A DNA stretch of 64,000 nucleotides, taken from positions 204,033 through 268,032 of the forward strand of contig JAKSZT010054011.1 in NCBI GenBank assembly GCA_026826555.1. Reading direction: 5' to 3'. Each line of letters begins with the position of its first letter. The first letter of the stretch is position 1. This DNA is from Tolypeutes matacus (taxonomy: Eukaryota; Chordata; Mammalia; Cingulata; Chlamyphoridae). Of the stretch, positions 45,917 to 59,981 are shown one piece after another. The position numbers and the translations under genes are program-made. The notes beneath the pieces were generated by a model that was given only the letters and a program-made list of their open reading frames with translations, ran no database searches and was not told the DNA's origin.

Positions 45917-47505
45917 GTGGGTGTAGAATATAATTTTGAAAGACAATGGATATCACTAAAGCGACTACAAACTTATGGGCCATCTCTGATTCCATCTTTG
46001 AAGTTAATGTAGTGAAATTGTGTGGTTAATATTCATAAAGAGTGATGGAGTTGAAAAGCAATGTCTGAGTGCTAAATGTTATTACTAAGAAAAGGAGAAG
46101 CAGAATAACTCTTTTTATATGTGTTCTTAGCCACTCCATCCTAAAACTTCCCTGAGCATGGGGTTTCATAACTTTAACAGCTCTTTTAGTAATGTTCAAT
46201 CAAATATGAAATTAAGAAAACAAGGCTCACTGACAGCTCCCACACTGCCTAAGCTGGCATTTTAGGCAGAGTATGGATAATATTTCCTAGTTTTCATGAA
46301 GCAGTCTGAGCAAATGGTGTGAGAGAATTTCTTCAGTTCTGGCCAGGTGGTGAGGATGAGTGAGGTGCTGTTGAGGAAAATTGATAGTAAGTAAAATAGA
46401 TGTGAATAGATGGCGCTTTGGTGGGGATCCATTGTTTATTGCAGGCATGTTCTAAATTGTTGGAAGCACTGGAAACTTTCCAGGGGAAAAGCAAGATCCC
46501 CTTTTTCCCACTGGCTTTGGGTTTTAACATGACAAGCTTCCTTCTGACCAAGCTATAATCCCAGATTCTTTGAGTGGCTAATGACTGCAGTTTTCTAACA
46601 CCTAGAACTTGTCAGATCAAAGGCAGCAAGTGGGCAGATATAGTCTTTATTTCTGGGGTGTGGAAATGCTAAAGTTATTTCAAGGTCAGTTTTCACCTGG
46701 GGGCAACAAGCTGCTCATGTCTCATTTTTATGCCAATGAAAACAGATGCTTTTCTAGCTGATATATACAGAGTGGTCCTACAATATTTTTTAATTATGCA
46801 TAAGACACCAAGGTCTGCTTCTCTGCTCTTAGTTTTGTCTCCGACCTGTATTCTTTTGTGATTTAAGTGCCTCCTCGTAAGCCCTTCTCTGAGGGTAGAT
46901 TTACTGGTGGGTTCTGCCACCGCAGTGTAGCTTTTGGGGTTGTGGCTGGAGTTGTAGCAGACATGGTGCGAGAATAGTATGGAGATGTGCAATGGGAAAG
47001 ATAGAGATAACTGAAAAGAGAAGCTCAAGTTTAGATCCTGGTTTTGGCTCCTGTGCCCCAGGACTTTTGTTTCTTTGATAGCCCTGTAGAAAATAGTTGC
47101 AATATATTGGTACTGTTGGGGATGCCATCCATTTTTTGCACAACCATTAATAGAGTGCCTGCTATTTGCAAGGCTCTGTTTTATGGTACAGCAGATATGA
47201 TGACTAGAGCAGATTTTAGAAGCCCAAATATAAAAAACAATGGACTATTATCAAGGTATTAATGAGAGGGAAAGTATTGATGTTTATACTATTATAGGAT
47301 TCTTGTTTGTTTTACAAAAGGATCTTAGTACCGTTGTTCCATACCTGTGGTTTGCAGGACACCCTGGATGATGGATTGTTGTAAGAAATCTTATCTGTTT
47401 GGCAAGAAAGTAATATGTCTTACACATAAATGCATGACTCTTTTTTAAACATTTGTAAATAATATGATGATTGAAGTAAAAAAAAAATCCATTGAAAAAT
47501 ATTAC
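45917..47505. other. single-copy sequence, no gene seen
   Basis: About 1.6 kb. No recognised repeat apart from a faint ancient-repeat echo near 47150. A 111-codon minus-strand frame (46693-47028) has no known domain. Confidence 0.4.
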
Positions 47506-47516
47506 TGAATTCACTT

Positions 47517-48715
47517 TTTTTAAAAAAATTTATTTATTTTTCATTGTGGGCAAAAATCAAAATTTTCACAATACATACCAATATTTGTAAAATGATATAT
47601 AAATATATATGCATATATGTGCATTTGCTTACAAAAATGTTATATATATATTAAGAGGTGCTTAGATTACCTAAAATATTACACAGAACCTACCGGGATT
47701 CCCATGTTCCCCACCTCCCACACCTCCCACCACATTCTACACAAACATCTCCCACAAGTGTGGCCCATCACCCTCAATGGACTTACACATCCTGGGGCCT
47801 TGCCACCAACCATAGACCACAGTTCACACTGTAGACCACACTCTCTCCCACACAGTTCTGAGTGGTGTGTGCTGATTTAAAATGGCCTACATCCATTGCC
47901 ACAATGGTACTCAGGACAACCTCCAACTCCCAAAGAAGCCCCTGTATTTCAACTGCACATCCCCTCTCTGCCCCGAAAGTGTCCAGTGGCCACTGGCTCC
48001 ACCTCATTGTTATAATTTCTTCCATTGCCAGAATCACCATATGTGTACAACAGAATACCATCAAGTCCACTCTAGTCCATAGTTCTTCCCCCAATCCTGA
48101 GGAGACTGGTATGGTGATGTCCACTCCACCTCCAAGTGAGAGAGGGCTTATATCCCATGGATATGGTGGGTGGGATGATCCTGCCTGCAGATGCAGGCCC
48201 TCTCCATTCCCTGGGATGGCCGTTGCCCATCGTTGTCTCCTTGCCAGGTGACTTGGATGAGTTCATTGAGCTGTAGGGTAGGAGTTGCAGCTGCACCTAG
48301 ATTTCATGCACACCTGGCACATAGGTAGGCCAGAAGCTCCAGTCTCTGGAAGTATACCTAAGAAACTCCAGCATCACATATAGGTTTGAACAGAAGGGAC
48401 TGATGAACCATGTGCAGGGAGGACTTATTTGAGTCCAATTCTGTCACTCTCAGGAGCACAGATTCCAAAATAGAGCCCACTGATAAGGCGTCAATCTCTG
48501 GGGCTACCCCCCCTTATATAGGACCAGGGTGTCTTCAGAGCTCTCAGGAGCCCCTCTGTGTGGGGTGATATCCATTTGATGTTCTATGAGCTCCTACTGA
48601 GGTGTGCGTAAGAGTTACCTCTGGGATGACCTCCCGACTCTCTTTGAAGTCTCTTAGCCACTTGAACTCATTTGTCTTTCCCTTTTCCCCCTTTTATTCA
48701 AGGTCTTTTTCCAGT
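47517..48715 (-). mobile_element. family A, longest copy
   Basis: TSD TGAATTCACTT (47506-47516 and 48716-48726). A T-rich 3' tail with an extra AT-rich segment (47520-47650), then CCTACCGGGATTCCCATG, TCAGGACAACCTCCAACTCC, CTCTAGTCCATAGTTCTTCC and, at the 5' side, GACTCTCTTTGAAGTCTC. On the sense strand a short frame with KTNEFKWLRDFK is kept but has a stop. Function of the family unknown. Confidence 0.85.
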
Positions 48716-48849
48716 TGAATTCACTTGTTTTTAAACATGTCTTTTTTACTGGTTGATCATTAAAGTATTTCTGTATTGCCATTTTATAGGAAATCATGTA
48801 ATATTTTAATAGTAAAATTCATCCTCATTCTTTACTTTTATTATTTAAA

Positions 48850-49440
48850 CATTTTAAATTGATTTAAAAATAAGAACAAATTATTCTGTGTTTACCCACA
48901 TATTTATCATTACCAGTGCTCTTCATTCTTTTGTGTGGATCATTATTTCCATATGGTACCATTTTTTCTCTGCCTGATGGACTTCCTTTAACATTTCTTA
49001 TAGTGCCTGACTGCTGGTTATTAATTCTTTCAGTCCTTTCATATCTTAAAAAGTATATATTTCACCTTTGGTTTAGAAAGATATTTCACTGGGTTTAGAA
49101 ATCTAGGTTGACATTTTTCTTTCAGTGCTCTGAGATATTGCTCCACTGTCTTCTGACTTTCTGTCTGTTGTCATTCTTGTTTTTGTTCCTATAAAGGAAG
49201 TATAAACTTAATGTGTCTATTTTTCTCTGGCTGCTTTTTAAGATTTTCTCTTCATCAATTGGTTTGAAGTAATTTGATTATGATGAGCCTTGGTTATCTT
49301 GTGTGGGATTCATTGAACTTCCTGATCTGAGGGTTATTTAGTTTCATCAGTTTTGGAAAAATTTGGTTATTATTTCTTTAAATGTTTTTTTTCTTCTCCC
49401 CCTCCTTCTGGGATTCCAGTTACACATATGTAATCCTTAG
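48850..49440 (-). mobile_element. old L1 ORF1-region fragment
   Basis: CACTGTCTTCTGACTTTC, TTCTCTGGCTGCTTTTTAAG, GATTATGATGAGCCTTGG and CTCCCCCTCCTTCTGGGATTCC follow the antisense ORF1 order of ancient L1M elements. Confidence 0.65.
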
Positions 49441-50690
49441 AATGAGCATCCCAGTTGTGGGTATTATAAGAGAACTAGATGGAAGATGCATGGCCATTTA
49501 TGACCTGGTATTACTTCTGCCACATTCTATGGATTTGAAATAGTCAAAAGCTCAACCACGTTCAAGGGGAGGAGGACATAGATCTCATCTGTTGGTGAGA
49601 GAAGTGTCAAAGAATTTTCAACCATTTAAAAAAATTGTCATTGAATGCTCAGCACGCTGGCTGATTCCTCTCTTGCCTGTGTGAGGTCTGCAGCAGCTCT
49701 ATGCCTCACATCCTCACATATCAACATCCAGAGGGAGAAAACGAGATTACATTTTCTTTGTGTCTCCTTTAAGAGCTAAGAAAATATTTTCTACTCTACC
49801 AATAGACTTCTCCTCAAATATAATTGACTTGAATTGGGTCATATGCCCTTTCCCAAGTCAATCATTGGTGAAAGAATGTAATTGATCTTACGTGGCTTTG
49901 CCTAATCAAGATCCATTCCCCTTGCCTGAAGATAGGATGGCTTTCTTTGAGCATAAATTCTCATGGAGGTGGGCAAATACTCTCCCCAGCTGGGCTTTGC
50001 CACCATGGAAGAGCCTCGAGAGAATGGTTTTGGGTAGGTGAGCAGAAGTGTCTTCATAAACTTTCTATAAGGAGAGTCTGGCATCATATGGAAGGATTAA
50101 AGAAAGATGATAATGATGACCTTCGCTATGCCTATATCCTAAGACCTTAAAAAAGACCAGTTTGAATTATTTCTCACTCTCTCATTTTCTCTCACCTTCA
50201 CACCCTTATATTTGGTCTTTCTCTCCCTTTGCCTCTCTGCAGAGGTCCATTACAATTTTTACAAGAGCAAATGCTTCTGTTCTTGGGAAATCAGATGATG
50301 GCACAAATAGAATGTTCTTAGAGCAAATGTGACAGTTACAATAGGGATTCAGCCCCCAGATGGGGTCATCAGAGCCCAATGTGACAGCTACAATGCATCC
50401 CTGATTGTTCTTAATAAGCATAACAGCCTCTGAGAATATCTCAACACAAACTATGCTATGAATGATTGATTAATAAGTGGATTAGTGCTGTACAGATCGC
50501 CACATGCCAGTTCTGGTAAGAGCCATAATCTCCCATCTAGCATGCTCTTATCACTGTGCTCACAGGGGGAGGCCTGTTCTTTACAGAACAAAGTCAGGAG
50601 CTGGGATGTTCTCCATGACTCACACTGATAGAGTCCCACAGAAAAATGGGACATTCTGCACTGGGATGATGAAATGAAAGTTGCCAGAAA
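49441..50690. other. no gene; partly old repeat, mostly single copy
   Basis: 49500-50050 has wording (CTTCTGCCACATTCTATGG, GGGTCATATGCCCTTTCCC) that I associate with an old interspersed repeat I cannot name. From about 50160 nothing is recognised. Confidence 0.35.
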
Positions 50691-50940
50691 AGTGTGTGTA
50701 TTTGTCTGTGTCTCTTGGTGTGTCTATGCATATGTGTTCCTGTGTACATCTCTTTGTGTCTCCCTGTCTCTGTCTTTGTGAGTGTATGCCTCTGTATGTC
50801 TGTGTGTGTGCACGCATGCATGTGTGTGTCTCTTGAGTATGTGTGTATCTGTTTCTCTCTGTGTCTCTGTGTGAGGGTATCTCTTTCTGTGTTTGGGTTT
50901 CATTGGTGTGTGTGTGTGTGTATGTTTGTGTACGTGTATA
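50691..50940. repeat. degenerate TG/TCTG-rich simple repeat
   Basis: About 250 bases of alternating TGTG, TCTGTG and TGTCTC units, with a pure (GT)8 near 50907-50923. Open frames on both strands here are by-products of the simple repeat. Confidence 0.9.
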
Positions 50941-51811
50941 GAGCTCAAGTGGAGAGAGAAGAATAACCTGGGGAAGAGGAGGAAGCATCCCCTGGAAAAC
51001 ACAGATGAATATAAGGTGGTCTGGTGACATGGGAAGGGTGTGCAATGACAGCTGGATGACCTGGGCATTCAACTCAGCTTTTCCTCTAACCCACTGGATG
51101 GTTTTTCTTTGATTCAACTCTTTAGGTCTTCGTTCTCTTGGAGATAATACTACTTACTTAGTTCACAGGGATTTTGCAAAAACAAAATAGTACTATAATT
51201 TAGAATGCTTTCAAAAAAGTTAAGAGCACCATAAAAAGAAAGGCATTAAATGGATTAATATTTGGCTTGATTCTGGGAAGACTTCTATGTTCAAGATATG
51301 AGTCGAAAGAATTTGATTCAAATTAAAATCTTTGGTTGATAAATCATGGAGGTTGAGACGATGTGCAGCTTTATGAGAGGAAGAAAGGAAATCAGCTCCA
51401 TGCTTAAGAAGGGCATCATAGTTTAAATCAGCAGAGGTAGAGAAAGTTCATTTTAGATGTCAGTCCTGATTCGTTGATGGTGGCTGCCTGGAACACAATG
51501 TTGACAAGCTTTGGAGGCCACATCCTTGCAAGAGGGGCAAGATCTCTAGTGGTGCCCACCATGCAAGCGAGGAAGGGGCTTGCAGCAGGCCCGCTACATA
51601 CTGATCATCCCTCACAGAGTCGGGGAGGGGCGGGGAGACGATATCAGACTCAGAGTTTGAAGGCTTGGGCTATGTAATGGAGATTGAGGAAAGTGAAATC
51701 TTGGTAAGTTTTGAAGTCATTTATCTTCTCTTCTCTCACCCCACCTCAGTGACCCTTCCCAGGGGGCTTGATGACAATCCAATTTAACTTTATTTTCTGT
51801 TATAGGAATGT
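50941..51811. other. single-copy sequence, no gene seen
   Basis: No repeat, RNA or domain-bearing frame is recognised. A small GC-rich part lies at 51570-51640. Confidence 0.4.
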
Positions 51812-52050
51812 ATAACTCAAAAGGACAAATACTGTATGGTTGCATTACTATGGACCAAATATATTGTGTAACATATTGTATGATTCAAAAATTTTAAAAA
51901 TATGAATCCAGTACATTTAATTGAGAAATGTATGTTTTTATTCAACTGTGTTTTCTTTTTCATTTTTAATTATTGTTTATATTTCCAATTAAATGTACAA
52001 AATAAAGTTAAGAGAGGTTTTTAAATAAATATATAAGTTATGAAAAAAAA
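51812..52050 (+). mobile_element. L1 3' end, sense, strongly truncated
   Basis: AAAAGGACAAATACTGTATG (the stretch just after ORF2) and a 3' UTR ending in ACAAAATAAAG with an A8 run. Homologous to 3936-4037. Confidence 0.75.
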
Positions 52051-52679
52051 GTGTCACTAACTTTATGTTCACTCATACACAGATTTATGCAAAATGATAT
52101 AAAGATAGAGCCTTATTAAAAATAGGAAAAAGAGATGATTTGGGTTGTCCCCAGGAGTGTGAAGTTTCTTTCATACTCAGGGATTTTAACATAACCTCTC
52201 TTTGGCTGGGTTTTGTCATAAGTTCTAAACAATTTTATAACATTCCACTTATTCCCTGGAGTCTGACTGAGCGCCTAAGAAAATTAGATCCAGATGGCAT
52301 CAGATAAACCCTATAACACTTCTTTTTTTGTACCGACTGTTAAATATTTTCCTACTTTCCCATCCCTTAGCTTCTTCACAATAGCTTCATGACTCAGCAC
52401 ATGTTGCAGTGCCTTAATTTTCATTTCTAATGCTCCTTCACCTGGCCCTTTTGACTTGAGTGTACAAATTCCTTCTTTTATCTGAATGAATTATTGGTGT
52501 CATTTGTGTAGGTGAGCATGAACGGGTGTGCGTGTAGTGTTGGCATCAGCTCTCAGTCACCTCTACCATCGATTCCTTGCAAAAGTTGATAAGGAAAGAA
52601 ATACTATTTAAATAGGTTTCATGCATGTTCTTTCTATTTTGGGGGATTAGAGGTAGAAATGTAGCCTGGATGATAGTAT
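52051..52679. other. single-copy sequence, no gene seen
   Basis: No recognised feature. Confidence 0.4.
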
Positions 52680-52692
52680 GATTAGGAATTTT

Positions 52693-52940
52693 TTTTTATT
52701 TTTTTTTTAAGATTTTATTTATCTATTCATTTATCGCCCCCTTGATGTTTGTGCTTGCTGTGTCCATTTGCTGTGCGTTTTTCTGTGTCTGCTTGTCTCC
52801 CCTTGCTGGGTCATCCTGCTGTTTCAGCTCACCGCACCGTGTGGGCCAGCTTGCCTTCACCAGGAGGCCCCGGGAACCGAACCCGGGGCCTCCCATATGG
52901 TAAACGGGAGCCCTACTGATTGAGCCACATCCGCTTCCCA
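52693..52940 (-). mobile_element. DAS-SINE with extended body
   Basis: Like the other long-body copies but with ~60 extra bases (CTGTGTCCATTTGCTGTGCG). TSD GATTAGGAATTTT (52680-52692 and 52941-52953). Confidence 0.93.
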
Positions 52941-52971
52941 GATTAGGAATTTTAACATTGTTTTTTTTCCT

Positions 52972-53560
52972 TCTGTTTTTAAAATCAACTTTATTGAGGT
53001 ATAATTTACAAACAATGAGTGCACCTATTTTAAATGTATATTTGAAAAGTTTTGACAAATTTAAGCTGTAAAACATTTCATTACTCCATCCCAATTAATC
53101 TCCCGTAGCCCTGGATTCAGGCAAACTCTGATATGCTTCGTGTCACTAGAATTTAGTTTAGCCTTTTCTAGGGTTTCAAATCAATACGAACACATATTAT
53201 CAACTATTTTGTGTATGGTTTCTTTTGCGTAGCATAATGCTGCTGCTTGTATCTGTAGTCCATTCCTTTTTACTGCTGTGCAGTATTCAATATATGAATA
53301 GACAACAAGTTGCTTCTCCATGTACTTGATGGACATTTAGGTTGTTTACAGTTTGGGGCTATTATGAATAAATGTGCTATGAACATTTGGGCATAAGTCT
53401 CTTGTTGGATATGTTTTCATTTCCTTTGGGTAAATGCTTAAGAGCAAAATTGCTGGTTCATATGGTGAGTGTATGTTTAATTTTATAGAAACTACCAAAT
53501 TGTACCATTTTAATTTCCCACCATTAACATGTTAGTACCAATTGATCTACATCTTCCTAT
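52972..53560 (-). mobile_element. old L1 3' end (L1M type)
   Basis: ATCAACTTTATTGAGGTATA and AAGTTTTGACAAATTTAAGC are the classic antisense L1M 3' UTR. CTGCTGTGCAGTATTCAATA and TTGATGGACATTTAGGTTG are the ORF2 end. 5'-truncated. Confidence 0.8.
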
Positions 53561-53983
53561 GGCATCTATTTATTTTAGTTTTTTCTTTTAACATCATTTT
53601 ATAATGCTTTTTATTCTTCTTAGGTAATCTTTAAATATGTTTTGAATGTATATGTATATATACAAGTATATACATATATGATTAATTGAAGAAAAGGTGT
53701 TAGATTGTAAAGGAATTATTCTTTTTTAAGTTATGGATACAAGGGTCTTACTGTATCTATAAATTTTGTGGCCAGGACTGTCCTTGGATAAAATATGGAG
53801 AAAAGAAAAGATTATTTTGTTTCAGATCTCTTCTTGGCTTGTCATTATAAGTCACACACCTACCTCAGTTTTTCATCACTTTGGGATACAAGTTATTTAT
53901 ATTTTAGATATTTGATTTTGTATTTAACATGCTAATGTATTCAGTTGTGGAGATTTCAAGTTATATCTCTATCTCTCTCATAC
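53561..53983. other. no gene; AT-rich single copy
   Basis: Contains a short TATATA-rich palindromic stretch (53650-53680). Nothing else recognised. Confidence 0.35.

Positions 53984-54041
<58 letters not shown>
53984..54041. repeat. (TATC)n microsatellite
   Basis: About 14 near-perfect TATC units, followed by an ATC triplet run. Probably polymorphic. Confidence 0.97.
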
Positions 54042-54387
54042 ATGATCTATCATCATCATCATCTATCAATCCTCCCTAATCATGTATTGTTTGAAGACTT
54101 ATTCCTTTTATTGGTAAAGCGAGTCCTGAGAATGCATTTAGTCACCTTGAGATTTTCTCTGACTTTTATAGGTGTCTAATTCCTTTCTTTCAGAAGAGTA
54201 TGTGAAAAGACAAAGGACCCTCTGTGTGTGTGTGTGTGGCCTGGGTACATGCATACCAACAAAGTGTTTTATTGCCCTTGGAAGAGGAGGGATCTTTTTA
54301 ATCTCTTCATAATATTCCAGTATAGGATGAGTTCCCCACTTTTTTTTTTTTTTTTAAGAATCTTCCACTATGTGGATGCTCCAAAAT
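54042..54387. other. no gene; (TG)n and T runs
   Basis: A (TG)8 run at about 54221-54237 and a T run near 54341-54356 next to L1-E. No other feature. Confidence 0.4.
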
Positions 54388-57300
54388 TTAATTAGTTAAT
54401 TAAAATTCTTTTATTAGAGAAGCTATGGGTTACAGAACAATCATGCATAAAATACAGGAGTCCCATACACCACCCCACCACCAATACTTTGCAGTGGTGT
54501 GGAACATTTGTTACAATTGATGATAGCACTTTTTTGTATTTGTACTATTTTTTTCTTAAAGGTAGTTACCATTATTAAAATTGATGAAATATTATTAAAA
54601 TAGTACTAGTAACAATCATCCATAGTTTACATTATGTGTGCTTTTCCCCACATACCACCCTATTATTTGCACCTTGTATTAGTGCCATATATTTGTTATA
54701 ATTCATGAAAGAACATTCTTATACTTGTACTATTAACTATAAACCATCGTCTACAATAAGGTTCACTGTGTTATACTGTTTTATGTTTTCTCTTTTAATT
54801 TTTATTCTACCAACATATATGATCTAAAGTTTTCCCTTTTAATCCCATTCAGAATGGGTAAAACCCCATTTTAATCCTAATTCAGTGCTATTAATTACAC
54901 TCACAATAATGTGCTGCCATCACCATTATCCATTTCCAAACCTTTACCATCAACCTAAATAGAAATTCTGTACAACTTAAGCACAACTCTCCATTCTCTA
55001 ACCCTAGTCTATCCCCTGGTAACATATATTCTATGAATTTGCTTATTATAATTAGTTTATATGAGTCAGATCAAACAATATTTGTCTTTTGGGGTCTGGC
55101 TTATTTCATTCAATATAATGTCCTCAAAGTTCATCCATGTTGTGGCATGCATCAAGACTTCCTTCCTTTTTACGGCTGAATAATATTCCATTGTATGTAT
55201 ATACCACGTTTTGTTTATCTATTCATCAGTTGATGGGCACTTGGGTTGCTTCCATCTTTTGACAATTGTGAATAATGCTGCTATAAACAGTGGTGTGAAA
55301 ATGTCTGTTGGAGCCCCTACTTTCAGTTCTTCTGGGAATATACCTAGAGCAGGACTGCCGAGTCACACGGTAATTCTATACTTAATTTTCTGAGGAACTG
55401 CCAAACTGTCTTCCAGGTAGCTGCACCGTTTTACATTCCTACCAGCAATGAATGAGTGTTTCTATTTCTCCACATCCTCCCCAACATTTATAGTTTTCTG
55501 ATTTTTTAATAGTAGTCATACTAGTGGGTGTGAAATGGTATCTCATTGTTTTGATTTGCATTTCCCTAATAGCTAGTGATGTTGAACATCTTTTCATGTG
55601 TTTTTTAGCCATTTGAATTTCTGCTTTGGAGAAAGTCTATTCAAGTCTTTAATCCACTTTTTAATTGGGTTGTCTGTCTTTTTATTGTTGACTTGTAGGG
55701 TTTCTTTATATATTCTGGATATTAAACCATTATTGGATATGTGTTTTCCAAATATTTTCTCCCAATGAATAGATTTGTCTTTTCACTTTTGTGATGAAGT
55801 CTTTTAATGCAGAAAAGTTTTAATTTTGAGGGGATACCATTTATCTATTTTTTTTTTTTCTTTTACTGCTTGTGATATGGGTGTAAAGTTCAAGAAACCA
55901 TTGCCCAATAAAAAATCCTGAAGATGCTTTCATAAATTTTCTTCTAGGAGTTTTATAGTCTGGGCTCTTATGTTTTTGATCCATTTTGGATTAATTTTTG
56001 TATAAGGTGTGAGATAGGAATCCTCCTTCATTCTTTTGCATAGGGATATCAAGTTTTAAAAGCACCATTTGTTGAAGAGACTATTCTTTTCCAATTGAGT
56101 AGACATTCCAAAAATCAAATGGCCATTGCTGTGAGTTCTATTTCTGAACTCTTAATTCAATTCCATTGGTCAACATGTTTATCCTTATGTCAATGCCATG
56201 ATGTTTTGACCACTGTAGATTTGTAATATGCTTTAAAGTCAGGAAGTGTAAGTCCCCAACTTTGTTCTTCTTTTTCAAGATGTTCTTGAATATTTGGGTC
56301 CCCCTACCCTTTCAAATAAATTTGATAATTGGTCTTTCCATTTCTGGAAAGAAGACTGTAGGAGTTTTGGTTGGGATTGCATTCAATCTGTAAATCATTT
56401 TGGGTAGAATTGACATCTTAATGATATTTAGTGTTCCTATCCATGAACACGGGATGTCCTTCCATTTATTTAGGCCTTTGATTTCTTTTAGCAATGTTTT
56501 GTGTACAGGTCCTTTATATCCTTGGTTAAATTTATCCCTAGATATTTGATTTTTTAGTTGCTATTGTAAATGGACTTTTCAATTTCCTCCTCAGATTACT
56601 CATTGTTAGTATATAGAAGCAATACTGATTTTTGTGTGTTTATCTTGTACACTGTCACTTTGTTGAATCAGTTAATTGGCTCTAGTAGCTTTGCTATAGA
56701 TTTTTAGGGATTTTCTGTATATAGGATCATGTCATCTGTAAATAGGAAAAGTTTTACTTCTTCCTTTCCAATCTGGATGCCTTTTATTTCTTTTTTTTTT
56801 TGCCTAACTGTGCTGGCTAGAACTTTCAGTAAAATGTTGAGTAACAGCAGTGACAGTGGTCATCCTTGTATTGTTCCAGAGTTTAGAGGGAAAGCTTATA
56901 GTCTTTCAACATTAAGTGAAATGAGCTGTGGGTTTTTCATATATGCCCTTTATCATGTTGAGGAAGTTTTCTTCTATTCTTATTTTTCTAAGCATTTTTA
57001 TCAAGGAAGGATGCTGGATTTTTTCAAATGCCTTTTCTGCATCAATGGAGACAGTCATGTATTTTTTCACTTTGTTTTGTTAATGTGGTGTACTAAATTA
57101 TTTGATATTCTTATGATGAACTGCCCTTGCATATCTTGGCTAAAACTATTTGACCACAGTATATAATTCTCTTAATATGGTGTTGGTCTCAATTTGCAAT
57201 TATTTTGTTGAGGATTTTTGCATCTGTATTCACAAGAGATATTGGTCTGTAATTTCTTTTCTTGTAATATCTTTATCTGGCTTTGGTATTAGGGTGATGT

Positions 57301-59257
57301 TGACCTCATAGAATGACTTATGTAGTGTTCCCTCTTCAACATTTTGGAAGAGTTTGAGCAGTATTGGCATTAATTCTTCTTGGAATAATTGGTAGAATTT
57401 ACCTGTGAAGTCATCTGGTCCTGGGCTTTTCTTTGTTGGGAGGTTTTTGATGACTGATTCAATCTCTTTACTTGTAATTGGTCTGTTGAGTTCTTCTTTT
57501 TCTTCTAGGGTCAGTTTAGGTTGCTTGTGTGTGTCTAGGAATTTGTTCATTTCATCTAGATTGTCTAATTTGTTGGCATACAGTTGCTCAGAGTATCCTC
57601 TTATGATCCTTTTTATTTCCATGAGGTCAGTAGTAATGTTCCCCCTCTCATTTCTGATTTTATTTATTTGTGTCTTCTCTCTCTTTTTTTTTGTCAGTCT
57701 AGCTAAGGGTTTGTCAAATTTATTGACATTTTCATCTAACCGACTTTTGGTTTTGTTAATTCTCTCTATTGGCTTCTTTATTCTCAATTTCATTGATTTC
57801 TGCTCTAATTTTATTGTTTCTTTCCTTCTGCTTATTTTGGGATTAGTATACTATTCTTTTTCTAGTTCCTCCAAGTGTGTGGCAGGTCTTTGATTTAGCT
57901 CTTCTTTTTTTTAATGTAAGCATTGAGGGCTATTAATTTCCCTCTCAACACCGCCTTTGCTTTATCCCATAAGGTTTGATATTTTGTGTTCTCATTTTCA
58001 TTCATCTCGAAATATTTATTGATTTCCCTTACAATAACTTCTTTGACCCACTGATTGGTTAAGGGTGTGTTATTTAACTTCCATGAATTTGTGGATTTTC
58101 TACTTCTCTGCATGTTATTGATTTACAGCTTCATTCCATTATGGTAAGAGGAGATGATTTGTAAGATTTCAATCTTTCTAAATTTATTGAGACTTGTTTT
58201 GTGACCCAGCATGTGGTCTATTCTAGAGAATGATCCATGTATCCTTGAGAAGAATGTCTATTTTGCTGTTTTGGGGTGCAGTATTTGTCTATTTGATCTA
58301 GTTCATATTCATATTATTCAAGTTCTCTGTTTCCTTACTGATCTTTTGTCTAGATGTTCTATCTATTGATTAGAGTAGTGTATTTAAGTTTCCAACTCTT
58401 CTTTTAAAGGTGTCTGTTTCTCCCTTTAGTTTCACCAGTGTTTGCCTCATGTATTTTGGGGCACTGTGGTTAGGTGCATAAATATTTACAGTTGTTATTT
58501 CTTTTTGGTGGATTGCCTCTTTTATTAATATATAGTGTCTTTCTTTGTCTCTCATAACAGCGTTTAACTTAGAGTTTATTTTGTCTGATATTATTATAGC
58601 TACCCCAGCTCTTTTTTGGTTACTATTTTTATGGAATATATTTTTCCAACCTTTTACTTTCAACCTATTTGTATCTTTAGGTCTAAGGTCAGTCTCTTGT
58701 AAGTATCATATAGTTAGATCAAGTTTTATAATCCATTCTGCCACTCAATATCTTTTGATTGGGAAATTTAATCCATTAACAGTCAGTGTTATTATTGTAA
58801 AGTCAATACTTACTTCAGCCATTTTGTCCTTTGGTTTTTATATTTTATATCATTTTTTCTTGTCTCTCTTTTCCTTTTTTACAATCTCCTTTTCTGTATT
58901 GTTGGTCACTTGTGATGTATCTGACTGACCCCATCTTCATTTCTGTTTCTGTATTTTTAAAATACTTTCTTTGTGGTTACCCTGGGGTTTATATTGCACA
59001 ACATACATCTATAACCTACTAATTGGAAAAGATACCAACTTAACTTCAATATCCTATATATTCTCTGCTCCCATTTCCCTGTTTCCCCTCTTTATATTAT
59101 TTTTGTCCCACTTTATCACTTTGTATTTTGTATGTCCATTATCAGGATATGTTTAATTGTATTCTGAGTATTATAGGATTAAAGAATAGAGTTGTACATT
59201 GAGGATACAGTACTATTAGATTTTGCATATATACTTTTAATTACCCTTACTGATAAT

Positions 59258-59336
59258 TTTTTTAGGAGGTATGAGGGTTGAATCCAGGACCTCATACATG
59301 CAAAGCAGGTGCTCAACCACTGAGCTACACTCCACT
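59258..59336 (-). mobile_element. tRNA-like SINE monomer
   Basis: Antisense unit with GGGTTGAATCCAGGACC and CACTGAGCTACA after a T7 run. No clear TSD. Confidence 0.75.
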
Positions 59337-59981
59337 ATCTTCATTTCTTCATACTACTTCATGTCACTCTCCTGTTTTTTCCTTTCAACCTCCAGAACTC
59401 CCTTTAGAAATTCTTTTAGGGCAGGTCTCTTGTTGACAAATTCTCTCAGTTTCTGTTTATCTGTGAATATTTTAAACCATTCCTCATTTTTATTATCATA
59501 TTTATTGAACTTTATCATAAGCCATATAATCCATATAAAGTGTACAATTAATGGCATTTGGTATACTAACAAAGTTGTATCACTTCAATCAATAGTAGAG
59601 CATTTTCATTACTCTGCACAAAAAGAGAAAATTAGAAAGAAAAACAACAAACAACAAAAACACAGAAGCAAAAAAAAAAAAAACAAAAAAAAACCTACCC
59701 CTTATTAGTCACTTCTCAATCTTTCTATACTTCTCCTGACATACATAACTGTTAATCTATTTCTGTTTCTATTATTTATTTGCATTTACATTTTGTATAG
59801 ATGGAGTCAAACAATATGTCATACCTTTTGTCTAGTTTCTTTCACATAGCATACTTCCTTTTTTTTTTTTTTTTTAACCATTTATATATTACTTTACACT
59901 GCTGTCTATAGTTTGCTTTGGTTGTATTTTTGCCCAAATATCACCCTGATATTAAAATCTTGTAACATTAATGTATTTTTG

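Noticed and set aside
50620..51117. 165-codon minus-strand frame rich in T, H and R
   Set aside because: It is a translation of the degenerate TG/TCTG simple repeat.
53984..54041. Regular short-period array as a possible CRISPR-like structure
   Set aside because: A 4-bp microsatellite in a mammalian genome; no spacers and no repeat of CRISPR length.
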